Positions 7,956-16,056 of a stretch of 64,000 nucleotides of DNA are shown here, piece by piece. The DNA is taken from contig NZ_FPCH01000001.1 of NCBI RefSeq assembly GCF_900116175.1, positions 808,501-872,500 on the forward strand. Reading direction: 5' to 3'. The position numbers and the translations under genes were made by a program. The notes under the pieces were generated by a model. It was not told the DNA's origin. It saw nothing but the letters and a program-made list of their open reading frames with translations, and made no database searches. Source of the DNA: Hyphomicrobium facile (lineage in GTDB: Bacteria > Pseudomonadota > Alphaproteobacteria > Rhizobiales > Hyphomicrobiaceae). Numbering within the stretch: the first letter of the stretch is position 1; the number at the start of each line of letters is the position of its first letter.

Positions 7956-9302
7956 TCAGGGGCGCCAGTTCACAGACAGGCGGCCCGTCTGGATATCGGG
8001 GTCGATGCGCGCCGCCAGGCTGCCTGACATTGCGAATAGCGGCAATTCTTCGCTCTCGAGGTCGATGTAGCGGTATTCGGCTTTGAGCGAGAGCGAATCC
8101 CAGATTTTTGTTTCGACACCGGCGCCGATGAATGCGCCCGACAAGCGCTTTGAATCGTAAATCACCCCCGAGCCCTCGCCGAGAATGCTGATCGTGGTCT
8201 GTTCCATTCCCGCGTTCGCGTAGCCGCCGCTGACGAACAGCAAGGTGTCGGGAGTGGTGAGGTAACCGAGCCTACCGCCGACCATCAGGATGTTTTTGAA
8301 GCCGCCGTGGCTGCTCCAAAGTTCTTGGCTATCAACTCCGTCACTAGCAAAATTGCTGTCGTTGTAGCTCAGGTTCGAGAAATCGGCGTCAGCGAACGCA
8401 CCGACGACGAACCGTTCTCTGAACTGATAGTCGTAGCCGACAGATGCCGAGATGAAGCCGCCGTCATTGCTGACAGGATTGTTGAAAGGACCTGCATCCG
8501 CGCCGAAGGATTCCTGCTTGTTGGCCACGCTATAGCCCGTACCGAAGCCCAAGTATGGGCCGGTCCAGCTCGAGGTGATCGGCGGGATCGAATTGTCGAC
8601 AACGTCCTTTTTGCCGTCACCAAAGCGATAGTTCAGCGACATCCGGATTGTCTGGATTTTCGGCTTGAACCTTTCGGTGAGGACATCTTCGAGCGCAATT
8701 TCCTCAGCCCGCATCGATGTATATCGGTACTCTGCCTTCAGGCTGAAGCCATTACCGATCAATGTTTCAACACCACTTCCCAGGAAGTAGCCGTTGAAGC
8801 TTCCGAGATTCGCGCGGATCGGGCCGGAGCCGAAATTGATGGATACGTCACTCGGATCGGAACGGGCGTAGCCGAACGTCGAGAAAAAGAGTGTCGACGG
8901 CGCGACGAGATAGCCGACCCGGCCGCCAACCGAAAGCTGATCCCCGATCTTAAAGTGCCCTATGTCGGGCGGAAGGAGACTGGAAAAGTGGGTATCGATG
9001 TCCGAGAAATCGTAGTCGACGAAAGCGCCTACGACCAGAGGTCCGAACAGGGCGTGATCATAGCCGGCGCTGAGAGTAAGGAAGCCGCCCGTACCTGCTT
9101 GGCCGTCCTTCATCGATTTGACGGCGATGGGATCCTCATCGAATTCCGTCAGAAACGAGTTGCTAGTGCGGGTGTTCGTCATCCCGTAGCCACCGCCGAT
9201 ACCGATATACGGTCCTGCCCAGTCATTGGCAGCAGCGGGCCCCGCGGCGACAATCGATGTGCCTGCGGCGACTAATGCGAAACTGGCACGATTTCTAATC
9301 AT
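7956..9302 (-). CDS. Outer membrane beta-barrel protein with two tandem barrel domains
   Basis: The 448-residue product has a cleavable signal peptide (MIRNRASFALVAAGTSIVAAG, then PAAANDW). Two homologous halves follow. The first opens with WAGPYIGIGGGYG (about residue 28) and the second with SWTGPYLGFGTGYS (about residue 245). Each half contains AGYDHALFGPLVVGAFVDYD or VGYDYQFRERFVVGAFADAD, then GRLGYL or GRVGYL, and ends with LKAEYRY. This is the rhizobial Omp25/porin-like eight-strand barrel unit, present twice. Usual members have one unit of about 200-230 residues. The gene stands alone. Role: envelope structure or small-molecule passage; not predictable. Confidence 0.88.
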   Translation of the reverse strand: MIRNRASFALVAAGTSIVAAGPAAANDWAGPYIGIGGGYGMTNTRTSNSFLTEFDEDPIAVKSMKDGQAGTGGFLTLSAGYDHALFGPLVVGAFVDYDFSDIDTHFSSLLPPDIGHFKIGDQLSVGGRVGYLVAPSTLFFSTFGYARSDPSDVSINFGSGPIRANLGSFNGYFLGSGVETLIGNGFSLKAEYRYTSMRAEEIALEDVLTERFKPKIQTIRMSLNYRFGDGKKDVVDNSIPPITSSWTGPYLGFGTGYSVANKQESFGADAGPFNNPVSNDGGFISASVGYDYQFRERFVVGAFADADFSNLSYNDSNFASDGVDSQELWSSHGGFKNILMVGGRLGYLTTPDTLLFVSGGYANAGMEQTTISILGEGSGVIYDSKRLSGAFIGAGVETKIWDSLSLKAEYRYIDLESEELPLFAMSGSLAARIDPDIQTGRLSVNWRP

Positions 9303-9491
9303 GGCTCTCTCCGAGAGGCGTCAGCCAACGGCTTGTCAGTGGGCTTGAATGCGCGATTTACGGGGCCCATATGGCCCACTCATTGATATCGTTATCTGAT
9401 TCGCGGACTAAGGAAGACGTCGCGCCAACGGGACGCTTCGCTATGAGCGGTGGATTGTTTTAAAACCACAGAGCAATTCGGAGTTAGACCT

Positions 9492-10154
9492 ATGAGTGAT
9501 GCGCGCCGCAACCCTTCATCCCAACTCAAAGCCGCGATCGTCCGCGTGACGCCATTCGAGCAGAATTGCACGCTGATTTGGGACGACGCGACGAAGGTCG
9601 GAGCTGTCGTCGATCCGGGCGGGGATCTCGATCGAATCGAACGGGGAATCAAAGAAGCGGGAATTACCGTCGAGAAAATTCTGCTGACGCACGGCCACAT
9701 CGATCACGCGGGCGGCGCCGCCGATCTCCGCGACCGGCTTGGCGTGAAGATCGAAGGTCCGCATCGGAACGATGCCGTGCTGCTCGATGCGCTCGAGAAG
9801 CAGGGGGAGATGTACGGCATCTCCGGTGTTCGTAATGTCAAACCCGATCGTTGGCTGGACGAGGGCGACAAGGTCACCGTGGCCGGACACGAGTTCGAGA
9901 TTTTTCATTGCCCCGGACATTCGCCGGGGTCCGTCGTCTTTTTCGACCGGCGGCAGAAATTTGCGCTGGTCGGCGACGTGATATTCCGCGGATCGATCGG
10001 GCGGACCGATTTTGCCTACGGCGACCACGAAGCATTAATATCGTCGATCAAGACGAAGCTTCTGCCGCTCGGCGACGACATTGCGTTTATTTGCGGTCAT
10101 GGTCCGCCGAGCCAGTTCGGGCCGGAACGGCTGACCAATCCGTTTCTGGTCTAA
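9492..10154 (+). CDS. MBL-fold metallohydrolase, YcbL/glyoxalase II-like
   Basis: This 220-residue protein has the metallo-beta-lactamase fold motifs in order: THGHIDHAGGA (dinuclear zinc site), HCPGHSPGSVVF (third His), VGDVIFRGSIGRTDF (bridging Asp) and CGHGPPS (last His). The short length and the SIGRTDF segment place it with YcbL-type glyoxalase II-like hydrolases, which cleave S-acyl glutathione thioesters. The substrate is not certain. Start: ATG 9492 (MSDARRN) rather than 9450. It is divergent from the barrel gene, and I see no partner glyoxalase I nearby. Confidence 0.85.
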   Translation: MSDARRNPSSQLKAAIVRVTPFEQNCTLIWDDATKVGAVVDPGGDLDRIERGIKEAGITVEKILLTHGHIDHAGGAADLRDRLGVKIEGPHRNDAVLLDALEKQGEMYGISGVRNVKPDRWLDEGDKVTVAGHEFEIFHCPGHSPGSVVFFDRRQKFALVGDVIFRGSIGRTDFAYGDHEALISSIKTKLLPLGDDIAFICGHGPPSQFGPERLTNPFLV

Positions 10155-10184
10155 AAGTTCGCGGACTTCGGCGGCCAGATCGAA

Positions 10185-10571
10185 TCAGAACGAAAACGTG
10201 TATGAGCCGCCGAGGCAGCCGAAAATTCCGCATTCGCGCTGGAGCGTGCCGTAGCCGCCGCTCGAGATCGAATTATCGTCGCTGCCGAAGAAGTCGACCG
10301 TTTGAACGCGAAGCGTTTCTTCGCAGCTTCTTCTGCAGTCCACCCAAGCGCCGCGCGGAAGCTGGACTTGCCAACCCCACCTTGGCGCCCGCCGGACGAC
10401 GCTCGAGATCTGCCCGTTGCCGAAGCGGCTGTAAGCGGTAATTACCTCGCCCTGCTTGTAGTTCGAGCGGAGGCGGCCGATGTGAGCGTCCGCAGCGGGC
10501 GGGATTGCCGTGGTGAAGGCGGCCGCGACGGCGGCAGCTGCCAGCATTTTTGCGCGCATAGAGAATCTCAT
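10185..10571 (-). CDS. Small secreted protein of unknown function
   Basis: The 128-residue product has a Sec signal peptide (MRAKMLAAAAVAAAFTTAI, then PPAADAH). The mature part of about 95 residues contains SRFGNGQISSVVRRAPRWGW, LPRGAWVDCRRSCEETLR and a Gly/Ser-rich C-terminus with RECGIFGCLGGSYTFSF. There are four Cys residues, consistent with disulfides in the periplasm. I do not recognise a domain. Its C-terminus converges on the MBL-fold gene 30 bp away. Either Met1 or Met6 could be the start; the signal peptide fits both. Confidence 0.68.
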   Translation of the reverse strand: MRFSMRAKMLAAAAVAAAFTTAIPPAADAHIGRLRSNYKQGEVITAYSRFGNGQISSVVRRAPRWGWQVQLPRGAWVDCRRSCEETLRVQTVDFFGSDDNSISSGGYGTLQRECGIFGCLGGSYTFSF

Positions 10572-10591
10572 CCTTTGGCTTGGCTTTTCCG

Positions 10592-11092
10592 CTAACGCGA
10601 CATCGAAATGTTGACGCCCTTGAACGACGGCCCGCTCGTCGCGACGGTGACCGAGTGCGAGCCGCCCGAAATCGCGACCGACATCGAACCGTTGATGCCG
10701 CCGCTGATTGCGAGGTTCATCCGATTGGGCGTTGCCCGTCCCGCGACTGTGCCGGACTGATTGTACGTGCGCTCTTCCCAGTCGCCGCTCACCGTGCCGT
10801 TGGCATTGGTGAGATTGGCTCTGAGCTCGACCTTTGCGGAAGCGTTGGCGCAGCGGATCGAAAGACCGAGATTGGTCGGGCCGCCGTTGTTCGTATAATA
10901 GCCTTTGCAGCGGAGGCTTTCCGTCTTGCCATTATCGAAGCGGGCCGTGCCCGATCCGGACCACGTGCCGGCGAGTTCGACGAATGGATTGTCCGACGCC
11001 GCGATAGCGGGGTTGAACGATAAGGCCACGCCGACCGCTACGACGGAGGCCCACGCCGATATTGACGCTGCAAGTCTGTGATTGCGCACCAC
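10592..11092 (-). CDS. Secreted protein, paralogue of the divergent gene at 11416
   Basis: I choose the GTG at 11092 because it follows AAGGAAGAA and starts directly before a clear signal peptide (VRNHRLAASISAWASVVAVG, ending NPAIAA). Longer frames to 11254 are not needed. The mature protein begins NPFVELAGTWSGSGTARF and contains ESLRCKGYYT, LSIRCANASAKVELRA and GTVSGDWEERTYNQSGTVAG. A two-Cys, beta-rich small domain of about 135 residues is likely. The same pattern (SLAGRWVG, TLRCDDG, VTGAWQDKINDIGGTVSG) occurs in the divergent neighbour. Periplasmic role unknown. Confidence 0.7.
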   Translation of the reverse strand: MVRNHRLAASISAWASVVAVGVALSFNPAIAASDNPFVELAGTWSGSGTARFDNGKTESLRCKGYYTNNGGPTNLGLSIRCANASAKVELRANLTNANGTVSGDWEERTYNQSGTVAGRATPNRMNLAISGGINGSMSVAISGGSHSVTVATSGPSFKGVNISMSR

Positions 11093-11415
11093 GTATTCTT
11101 CCTTCCAAACGGTGAGCCCCCGAAGCGGCGACATTATTGTCTGATGTAAGCCGATTTGCGAGCCATATGGGCACGGCGCTGCTGCGCGTTCAAACGTGTT
11201 GCCGCCGGGCGACAGTGGGGGGGTACATCCGCCCGGGAGCGATGCAGCTTCCAAAACGACGTGTAGCCCGCGAGTTACCCAAATACGGCCTACAAAGGGT
11301 CGCGATCCGATTTCAAACTCCCGGTATTGTAGGTGGCGCTCAGAAAACAGCGGCTTTGCCGTGGGCGGGACTCGGGGTGCGCCATAGCCAATATCAATGT
11401 TGAGGGAGTTGAGTC
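11093..11415. other. Intergenic region between divergent secreted paralogues
   Basis: About 320 bp between two divergently transcribed paralogues. It must contain both promoters. I see no confident promoter element or other gene in it; short overlapping frames on both strands lack ribosome sites. Confidence 0.5.
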
Positions 11416-11919
11416 ATGGGTCGGGCGTACCGCATTGGCACGTATGTCGTTGTTGCAAGTATTTCAAGCCTAATTGCTACGGAGAACCGGGCGGCTGCGC
11501 CGATCGACCCGCTCGCGAGCCTCGCGGGGCGCTGGGTGGGAATGGCGACGATGACGTCCATGTCGGGGCCGGCGTCCAACTTCAAATGTGTCGTGACCTA
11601 CGTCGAACGCAAGGATGGCGTGCAGGGAATGCGGCAGACGCTGCGTTGCGACGACGGTTCGAACTTCAAGCTCCACGCCGCGACCGATCTTTCCGTGGAA
11701 GGTGAGAAGGTTACGGGCGCATGGCAGGACAAGATCAACGACATTGGCGGCACGGTTTCGGGCATCGTCACGGCCGACGGCTTCGACGTGCAGCTCTCGG
11801 GGCAATTCTTTGAAGCCCACATGGCGGTTGCCGGGCAGGGCTGCGATCAGTCCGTCAAGGTTCTTCCGCGAAATCCGGACGTCTTCCGGGAACTCGCTGC
11901 GACGCTGAAGAAGTGCTGA
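11416..11919 (+). CDS. Secreted protein, paralogue of the divergent gene at 10592
   Basis: The 167-residue product has a signal peptide (MGRAYRIGTYVVVASISSLI, ending ENRAAA) and a ribosome site GAGGGAG just upstream. The mature part opens DPLASLAGRWVGMATM, then KCVVTYVERKDG, MRQTLRCDDG, and VTGAWQDKINDIGGTVSG. Its order of motifs mirrors the divergent neighbour, pointing to an inverted duplication. The C-terminus adds GQGCDQSVKVLPRNPDVFREL with an extra Cys pair (the last residue is Cys). I do not recognise the domain; a periplasmic location is likely. Confidence 0.72.
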   Translation: MGRAYRIGTYVVVASISSLIATENRAAAPIDPLASLAGRWVGMATMTSMSGPASNFKCVVTYVERKDGVQGMRQTLRCDDGSNFKLHAATDLSVEGEKVTGAWQDKINDIGGTVSGIVTADGFDVQLSGQFFEAHMAVAGQGCDQSVKVLPRNPDVFRELAATLKKC

Positions 11920-11937
11920 GCTGACTGGCGCCTGCTT

Positions 11938-12585
11938 TCAGAACGGCTCGACGATCTGACAGACGGTCGGCGGCGCGTTCGATTTCTGATCGTAGCGGAA
12001 ATCCAGGATCAGATTGAAGACGTCTTGGGGCCATGAGGCGGGATAGCTGCCCTCACGGCCGCCGAGAAGCGCCGCGATCTCCGGCAGCTTGCCGTGGTGC
12101 CAGCAGATGACGATCGTTTTCCCGTGATAGCCGGGCTTTGAAAAGATCTCGGCGACGAGGCTCTTGAAGGCCTTGTCCTCGATATGGTGCTGAACTTCGA
12201 TACCGAGCGCGGCGGCGAGGGGCCTCATGGTTTCTATCGAACGGATCGAGCGCTTCGAGCGGGCCGCCGCATAAATGAAATCGGGACGGCCGAACGTCTC
12301 GGGGATGTAGGTCACGAGACGCTGAGCGCGCTTGGTGCCTTCGGCCGACAGCAAGATGTCGCTGGTATCTCCCGTCTTCTCGGCGTGACGCATCAGCAGG
12401 ATCCGGCCCGGTCCGCCCGCGGGGTGATGCGTTGCCGTTATCTCTTCGGCAGTGGTGCCGCGCAGTGCTGCCCAGAGCGATTTGGCGCGTGCGCACAGCC
12501 ATGCCTTGATACCGCGGCCCGGTTCCGCAGACTCTTTCAAATGCCGTTCCTTCCGTGAGTTTCCGTCATTCGCGCGTTGCGCCAT
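11938..12585 (-). CDS. Histidine phosphatase family protein (SixA-like), copy 1
   Basis: The phosphoglycerate-mutase-type motif ILLMRHAEKTGD holds the catalytic RH. The second conserved region is ARSKRSIRSIETM, and the second catalytic His lies in VICWHHGKLPEIAALLG. The fold occupies roughly residues 60-215. The N-terminal 60 residues are basic without a clear signal peptide; the ATG at 12585 (MAQRANDG) is used. The C-terminal FNLILDFRYD and QIVEPF match the adjacent gene, so the two are tandem duplicates. Substrate unknown; SixA relatives dephosphorylate phosphohistidine, but these proteins are larger. Confidence 0.78.
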   Translation of the reverse strand: MAQRANDGNSRKERHLKESAEPGRGIKAWLCARAKSLWAALRGTTAEEITATHHPAGGPGRILLMRHAEKTGDTSDILLSAEGTKRAQRLVTYIPETFGRPDFIYAAARSKRSIRSIETMRPLAAALGIEVQHHIEDKAFKSLVAEIFSKPGYHGKTIVICWHHGKLPEIAALLGGREGSYPASWPQDVFNLILDFRYDQKSNAPPTVCQIVEPF

Positions 12586-12663
12586 TGGCGCAAGCGTCCC
12601 CAGTTGTCGCCGCGCACGCGTTTTCGTCGAAGCGCGAGGACTTTGCAATGATCTCGCAGATCT

Positions 12664-13305
12664 TCAAAACGGTTCGATGACGCGATTGACGGTCGGTGCA
12701 CGGCCCGAGTTCGGATCGTATTGCAAATCGAGGACGAGGTTGTAGGCGTCCTCCGGCCACGGATCGGGATAGCTACCGGCGGGGGCGCCGAGCAGCGCCG
12801 CCATTGCGGGTAAATTTCCGTGATGCCAGCAGATGACGAGGGTTTTTCCCTTGAAGTCGGGATCGTCGAAAATCTCCTGAATAAGATCGGCGAAATCGCG
12901 ATTTTCGAAATCGTGCAGCACATTCATTCCGAGCGCGTCCGCAAGCGGCTGGACGGTTTCTCGCGGGCGGTTCGAATGCTTCGAATGGGATGTGGCGATG
13001 ATGAAATCCGGTTTGCCGAACGTTTGCGGAATATAGGTCGCCAGATGTTCGGCGCGCGCATGGCCGGTGTCGGACAAATCCTCGTCTTCGGGATCGTCGG
13101 TCTTGTCGGCGTGGCGCATCAGGATGATGCGCTTCGGTCCGCCCATGAAGTGTTGGATCGGTGCATAGTCGCTGGCCTGCTCGCGCGCCGAGGCGGTGCT
13201 GGCCCATTCGCCGTTGGTCTGCGAGAGGACTGTCATCGCGGCGACGCCCGTTACAAGAAGTGCCGCCGCCGCGAAGCGCCGATATAGGGCAGAGACGCAT
13301 TTCAT
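12664..13305 (-). CDS. Histidine phosphatase family protein (SixA-like), copy 2, probably exported
   Basis: This 213-residue paralogue of the gene at 11938 has IILMRHADKTDDPED, ATSHSKHSNRPRETV and LVICWHHGNLPAMAALLG, so both catalytic His and the Arg are present. Unlike copy 1 it begins with a hydrophobic segment (FAAAALLVTGVAAMTVLS) that looks like a signal peptide or anchor, so it should act outside the cytoplasm. Both copies end in IVEPF or VIEPF. The spacing of 78 bp and shared strand suggest one transcript, with this gene first. Confidence 0.78.
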   Translation of the reverse strand: MKCVSALYRRFAAAALLVTGVAAMTVLSQTNGEWASTASAREQASDYAPIQHFMGGPKRIILMRHADKTDDPEDEDLSDTGHARAEHLATYIPQTFGKPDFIIATSHSKHSNRPRETVQPLADALGMNVLHDFENRDFADLIQEIFDDPDFKGKTLVICWHHGNLPAMAALLGAPAGSYPDPWPEDAYNLVLDLQYDPNSGRAPTVNRVIEPF

Positions 13306-13323
13306 GCTTTTTCTCCGGCTGAA

Positions 13324-13770
13324 CTAGACCCACGCCTCGCCATCGGCGGAGTCGGGCAAGGCCCTCGGCCGGCCGCTCTCATCCAGGGCGACGAATGTGA
13401 AATGGGCGCGGGTAACGCACGTTTGGGATTCGCTGTCGCGCGGCCGCCTCCAGGCTTGAACGTCGAACGTCATCGAGGACCGTCCGCGCTTGATCATGCG
13501 CGCCCAGACCGTCAATTCGTCTCCGACTCTGACGGGCTCGTGAAAGCTCATGCCCTCGACGGCGACGGTGGCGCAGCGTCCCTGGCTAACGCGTGCCGCG
13601 GCGCTGCCGGCGGCGAGATCCATCTGGGACATGATCCAACCGCCGAAGATGTCGCCCGCGGGATTGGTGTCGGCGGGCATTGCGATGGTGCGAATGACCG
13701 GATCGCCGGACGGCATGGGCAGATGTGGGGCTGTTCGATGCCGCTTCTTTTCGGGTGTCTCGACCGTCAT
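13324..13770 (-). CDS. Acyl-CoA thioesterase, YciA type
   Basis: The hotdog-fold signature PADTNPAGDIFGGWIMSQMD contains the conserved Asn and Asp of YciA/acyl-CoA thioesterase II-like enzymes. It is followed by FHEPVRVGDELTVWARM and ARAHFTFVALDESGRPR (residue wording from the C-terminal half). Such enzymes hydrolyse medium- or short-chain acyl-CoA in the cytoplasm. The ATG at 13770 (MTVETPEKK) is preferred over the longer frame from 13881 because the family normally has about 130-150 residues. It lies 18 bp downstream of, and on the opposite side from, the histidine phosphatase start. Confidence 0.83.
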   Translation of the reverse strand: MTVETPEKKRHRTAPHLPMPSGDPVIRTIAMPADTNPAGDIFGGWIMSQMDLAAGSAAARVSQGRCATVAVEGMSFHEPVRVGDELTVWARMIKRGRSSMTFDVQAWRRPRDSESQTCVTRAHFTFVALDESGRPRALPDSADGEAWV

Positions 13771-13977
13771 GTCCGCGAACCTTTCTGTATGCGGACGATG
13801 CCGCGATCTGTCATGGGGCCTCCTTCCAGCCCCCAAAAGGGCAAAAAGGGGCGGAGGGAAGATGCGCAGCATAGCGCCCAAGGTTCAAAACCGGCGCACA
13901 TCGTCAATCCTTACGCAACCTTCGTTGCCTAATTTTGGCGAATAGGCCTCACAACTGATTCGAGTTGCGATACCGCC

Positions 13978-14280
13978 ATGACGTCCGCCACCCCAGATCG
14001 CGAACTGCTGCAGCAACTCGCGAACATCCCTGAAGTTGCGCTGAGCGGTTTTTCCGTACGGGAGGGCCTTTCCGGCACGGGCGTGACGGTGATGAAGGGC
14101 CGGAACTATTTCGGCAGCTGGCGGGCGGTGGATCGGCAACTTGTGTGGGTCCCGGCCAACCTGACCGAACCGGGCCATATCGTCGAAACTGTCGACGAGG
14201 CCGTTCGCCATACCCTGCTCCTGATTTTAAAGAGCATCGAAACGACGCGCACGAAGCCGCCTCGCTCGATGGCAAGCTGA
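13978..14280 (+). CDS. Small protein of unknown function
   Basis: The 100-residue product has no signal peptide or membrane segment. It contains LLQQLANIPEVALSGFSV, VTVMKGRNYFGSWRAVD and LVWVPANLTEPGHIVETVDE. The pattern suggests a small mixed alpha/beta domain. I do not recognise a family. No strong ribosome site is visible before the ATG. It is transcribed in the same direction as the DUF3617 gene downstream, with a 118-bp gap. Confidence 0.55.
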   Translation: MTSATPDRELLQQLANIPEVALSGFSVREGLSGTGVTVMKGRNYFGSWRAVDRQLVWVPANLTEPGHIVETVDEAVRHTLLLILKSIETTRTKPPRSMAS

Positions 14281-14398
14281 CCTCGCGGGTCCAAGACCGG
14301 ATCGCAATCAAAAATTCGACTGGCGAACGGGTTTCAGTTCGGGAAAATTGGCGCGACATGGACGCCATCAGCCCGGAGCATGACCCTTGAACTTGAAA

Positions 14399-14929
14399 AT
14401 GACTTCCCGGACGTTATCGCCCGTTCTCTTTCTTGCTTTCGCAGTGTCCGCCGCCGCCGATCCGATCGAGCTGCCGGCGCGCAAGCCTGGCTATTGGGAA
14501 ATCCTCATGACGCATAAAGAAAATGCGCCGGTGATGACGCTCCATGCCTGCATCGACGCGGCGACGGATAAAGTCATGATGGATGCGGGAATGGACGCGA
14601 TGCAAAGCATGTGCTCCGAGCGTGAGATCAAGCGTGACGGCGATGCCTACGTTTGGGACACGACGTGTACGATGGATTCCATGAAGACGACGTCGCACGT
14701 TGTGATCACCGGCGATTTCCAATCTGCCTATCAGATGACCATCAGCGGAGAGATCAGCGGTCTCGGCGCGCCTCATAAAATTGTCACGACGCAGAAGGCG
14801 AAATGGCTCTCGGATGCTTGTCCCGCCGGAGTGAAGGCAGGTGACCTGCAAATGCCGGGTGGGCTCACGGTCAACACCGGCGAGATGATCGATGCGCTGG
14901 GCGTGGCGAAGACGCCCTGGCGGCCATAG
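14399..14929 (+). CDS. DUF3617 family periplasmic protein
   Basis: After a signal peptide (MTSRTLSPVLFLAFAVSAAA) the mature protein opens LPARKPGYWEILMTHK, the usual entry of DUF3617 proteins (PGxW). Four Cys (HACIDA, SMCSER, DTTCTM, SDACPAG) match the family's pattern, together with a YQMTISGEISGLG strand. The function of the family is unknown; members are exported and small. The ATG at 14399 is preferred; a TTG at 14387 would add four residues. A GC-rich hairpin follows the stop codon. Confidence 0.78.
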   Translation: MTSRTLSPVLFLAFAVSAAADPIELPARKPGYWEILMTHKENAPVMTLHACIDAATDKVMMDAGMDAMQSMCSEREIKRDGDAYVWDTTCTMDSMKTTSHVVITGDFQSAYQMTISGEISGLGAPHKIVTTQKAKWLSDACPAGVKAGDLQMPGGLTVNTGEMIDALGVAKTPWRP

Positions 14930-14956
14930 CACTTGAATTGAAATTCGATGAGGGTG

Positions 14957-14986
14957 CTGCGGCCGCCGCCTTGAGGACGGCCGCAG
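14957..14986. terminator. Hairpin between convergent genes
   Basis: CTGCGGCCG (14957-14965) and CGGCCGCAG (14978-14986) form a perfect 9-bp stem, placed between the stops of the convergent DUF3617 and DJ-1/PfpI genes. The flanking T-run is short (TTAT on the plus strand), so strength is uncertain. Confidence 0.5.
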
Positions 14987-14992
14987 TTATCG

Positions 14993-15571
14993 TTACGCGG
15001 CGAGCACGGCGCGGTCGTGTTTTCCTTCCTCGATTTCTTCGATGATCTTCGCGACGAAGGCTTCGATATCGCCGGGGTTACGGCTCGTTACGATGCCGTC
15101 TTCGGATACCACGGGTTCGTCGACCCAGTTGGCGCCGGCGTTGATCATGTCCGTTTTGATCGAGGTGTAGGATGTCGCCTTGCGGCCGCGGACGGCGTTG
15201 GCTTCGATCAACAGCCACGGTGCGTGGCAGATCGCGGCGACGACCTTGCCGTCGGCGAGGAACGCCTTGATGAGCTTAATCGCTTCGGGGTTCTGGCGCA
15301 GCGTGTCGGGGTTCATCTGACCGCCGGGCAGCACGATTGCGTCGTAGAGCGAGGTTGACGCTTCGCCCAGTTCCATGTCGACTTTGACGGGTTTGCCCCA
15401 GTCTTGATTTTGCCAGCCGATGATCGAGTCTTTTTGTTTTCGCTGTTTTGGTGCGCAGACATGCACCAGCTGGGCGACCGCCTTCAACTTTTCGCGCGGA
15501 ACGTCGAGTTCCGATTGCTCGAAACCGTCGGTCGCGAGAATAAGAATTTTTGCTTTCGAGATCTTGGGCAT
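14993..15571 (-). CDS. DJ-1/PfpI family protein (type 1 glutamine amidotransferase-like)
   Basis: This 192-residue protein has the DJ-1/PfpI nucleophile elbow VAAICHAPWLL, with Cys as nucleophile, the preceding acidic motif TDGFEQSELDVP, and VLPGGQMNPDTLRQ. Length and motifs fit the YhbO/PfpI stress-related group, which has been described as proteases, chaperones or deglycases; the true activity is disputed. The start ATG 15571 (MPKISKAK) is chosen over one at 15607. It is cytoplasmic. The gene is convergent with the DUF3617 gene and co-directional with the GYD-domain gene. Confidence 0.88.
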   Translation of the reverse strand: MPKISKAKILILATDGFEQSELDVPREKLKAVAQLVHVCAPKQRKQKDSIIGWQNQDWGKPVKVDMELGEASTSLYDAIVLPGGQMNPDTLRQNPEAIKLIKAFLADGKVVAAICHAPWLLIEANAVRGRKATSYTSIKTDMINAGANWVDEPVVSEDGIVTSRNPGDIEAFVAKIIEEIEEGKHDRAVLAA

Positions 15572-15673
15572 TGGAGGGTCCTCGATTGCCTTGCAACTGA
15601 GAAACAACCAATCGGGCTCATCGGAGTTCCGCCCTGCGGCAAGGGCGGTTTGAGGCGCTTCAGCCGATGTCGC

Positions 15674-15967
15674 TCACACCATTTTATTGAGGATTCTGCC
15701 CATTTCCTCGAACGAAAAGGCGCGCAGCGTTTGCGTTCGCACATTGCCGCGGGTGGAGACGCTCAATGCCAACGCTGTGGCCGTCTCGTCGTCGGGCGCC
15801 TCGCAGATCGCGACGGAGTCGAAGGTCCCGATCGTCCAATAGATGTCTTTGACCGTGACGCCAGCGTTCGCGGCCATGGCTTTGAACTTGTCGCCACGAC
15901 TTATCGTGTCTTTTGCGTCGTGAATGCCTTTGTCCGTGAAGTTGGCAAGAATGATAAATGTTGCCAT
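15674..15967 (-). CDS. GYD domain-containing protein
   Basis: The 97-residue protein begins MATFIILANFTDKGI after a good ribosome site (GGAGGCTCTC). The rest, including VKDIYWTIGTFDSVAICEAP and LSVSTRGNVRTQTLRAF, matches small dimeric alpha/beta GYD proteins, in which the WTIGTFD strand corresponds to the name-giving GxYD segment. Their function is unknown. It is probably cytoplasmic. A longer frame to 16021 exists but lacks a ribosome site. Confidence 0.82.
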   Translation of the reverse strand: MATFIILANFTDKGIHDAKDTISRGDKFKAMAANAGVTVKDIYWTIGTFDSVAICEAPDDETATALALSVSTRGNVRTQTLRAFSFEEMGRILNKMV

Positions 15968-16056
15968 GAGAGCCTCCATTGTGGCGGTGCTCCCCGTTGT
16001 CGCGGATGTTAGATCGCGCAACCGATCAAATGTAGGAAAATCTACGGCTCCTGCTG

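Noticed and set aside
7743-8027. 94-codon ORF after ctrA
   Set aside because: It starts inside the ctrA hairpin and overlaps the end of the barrel gene on the other strand; no ribosome site or domain.
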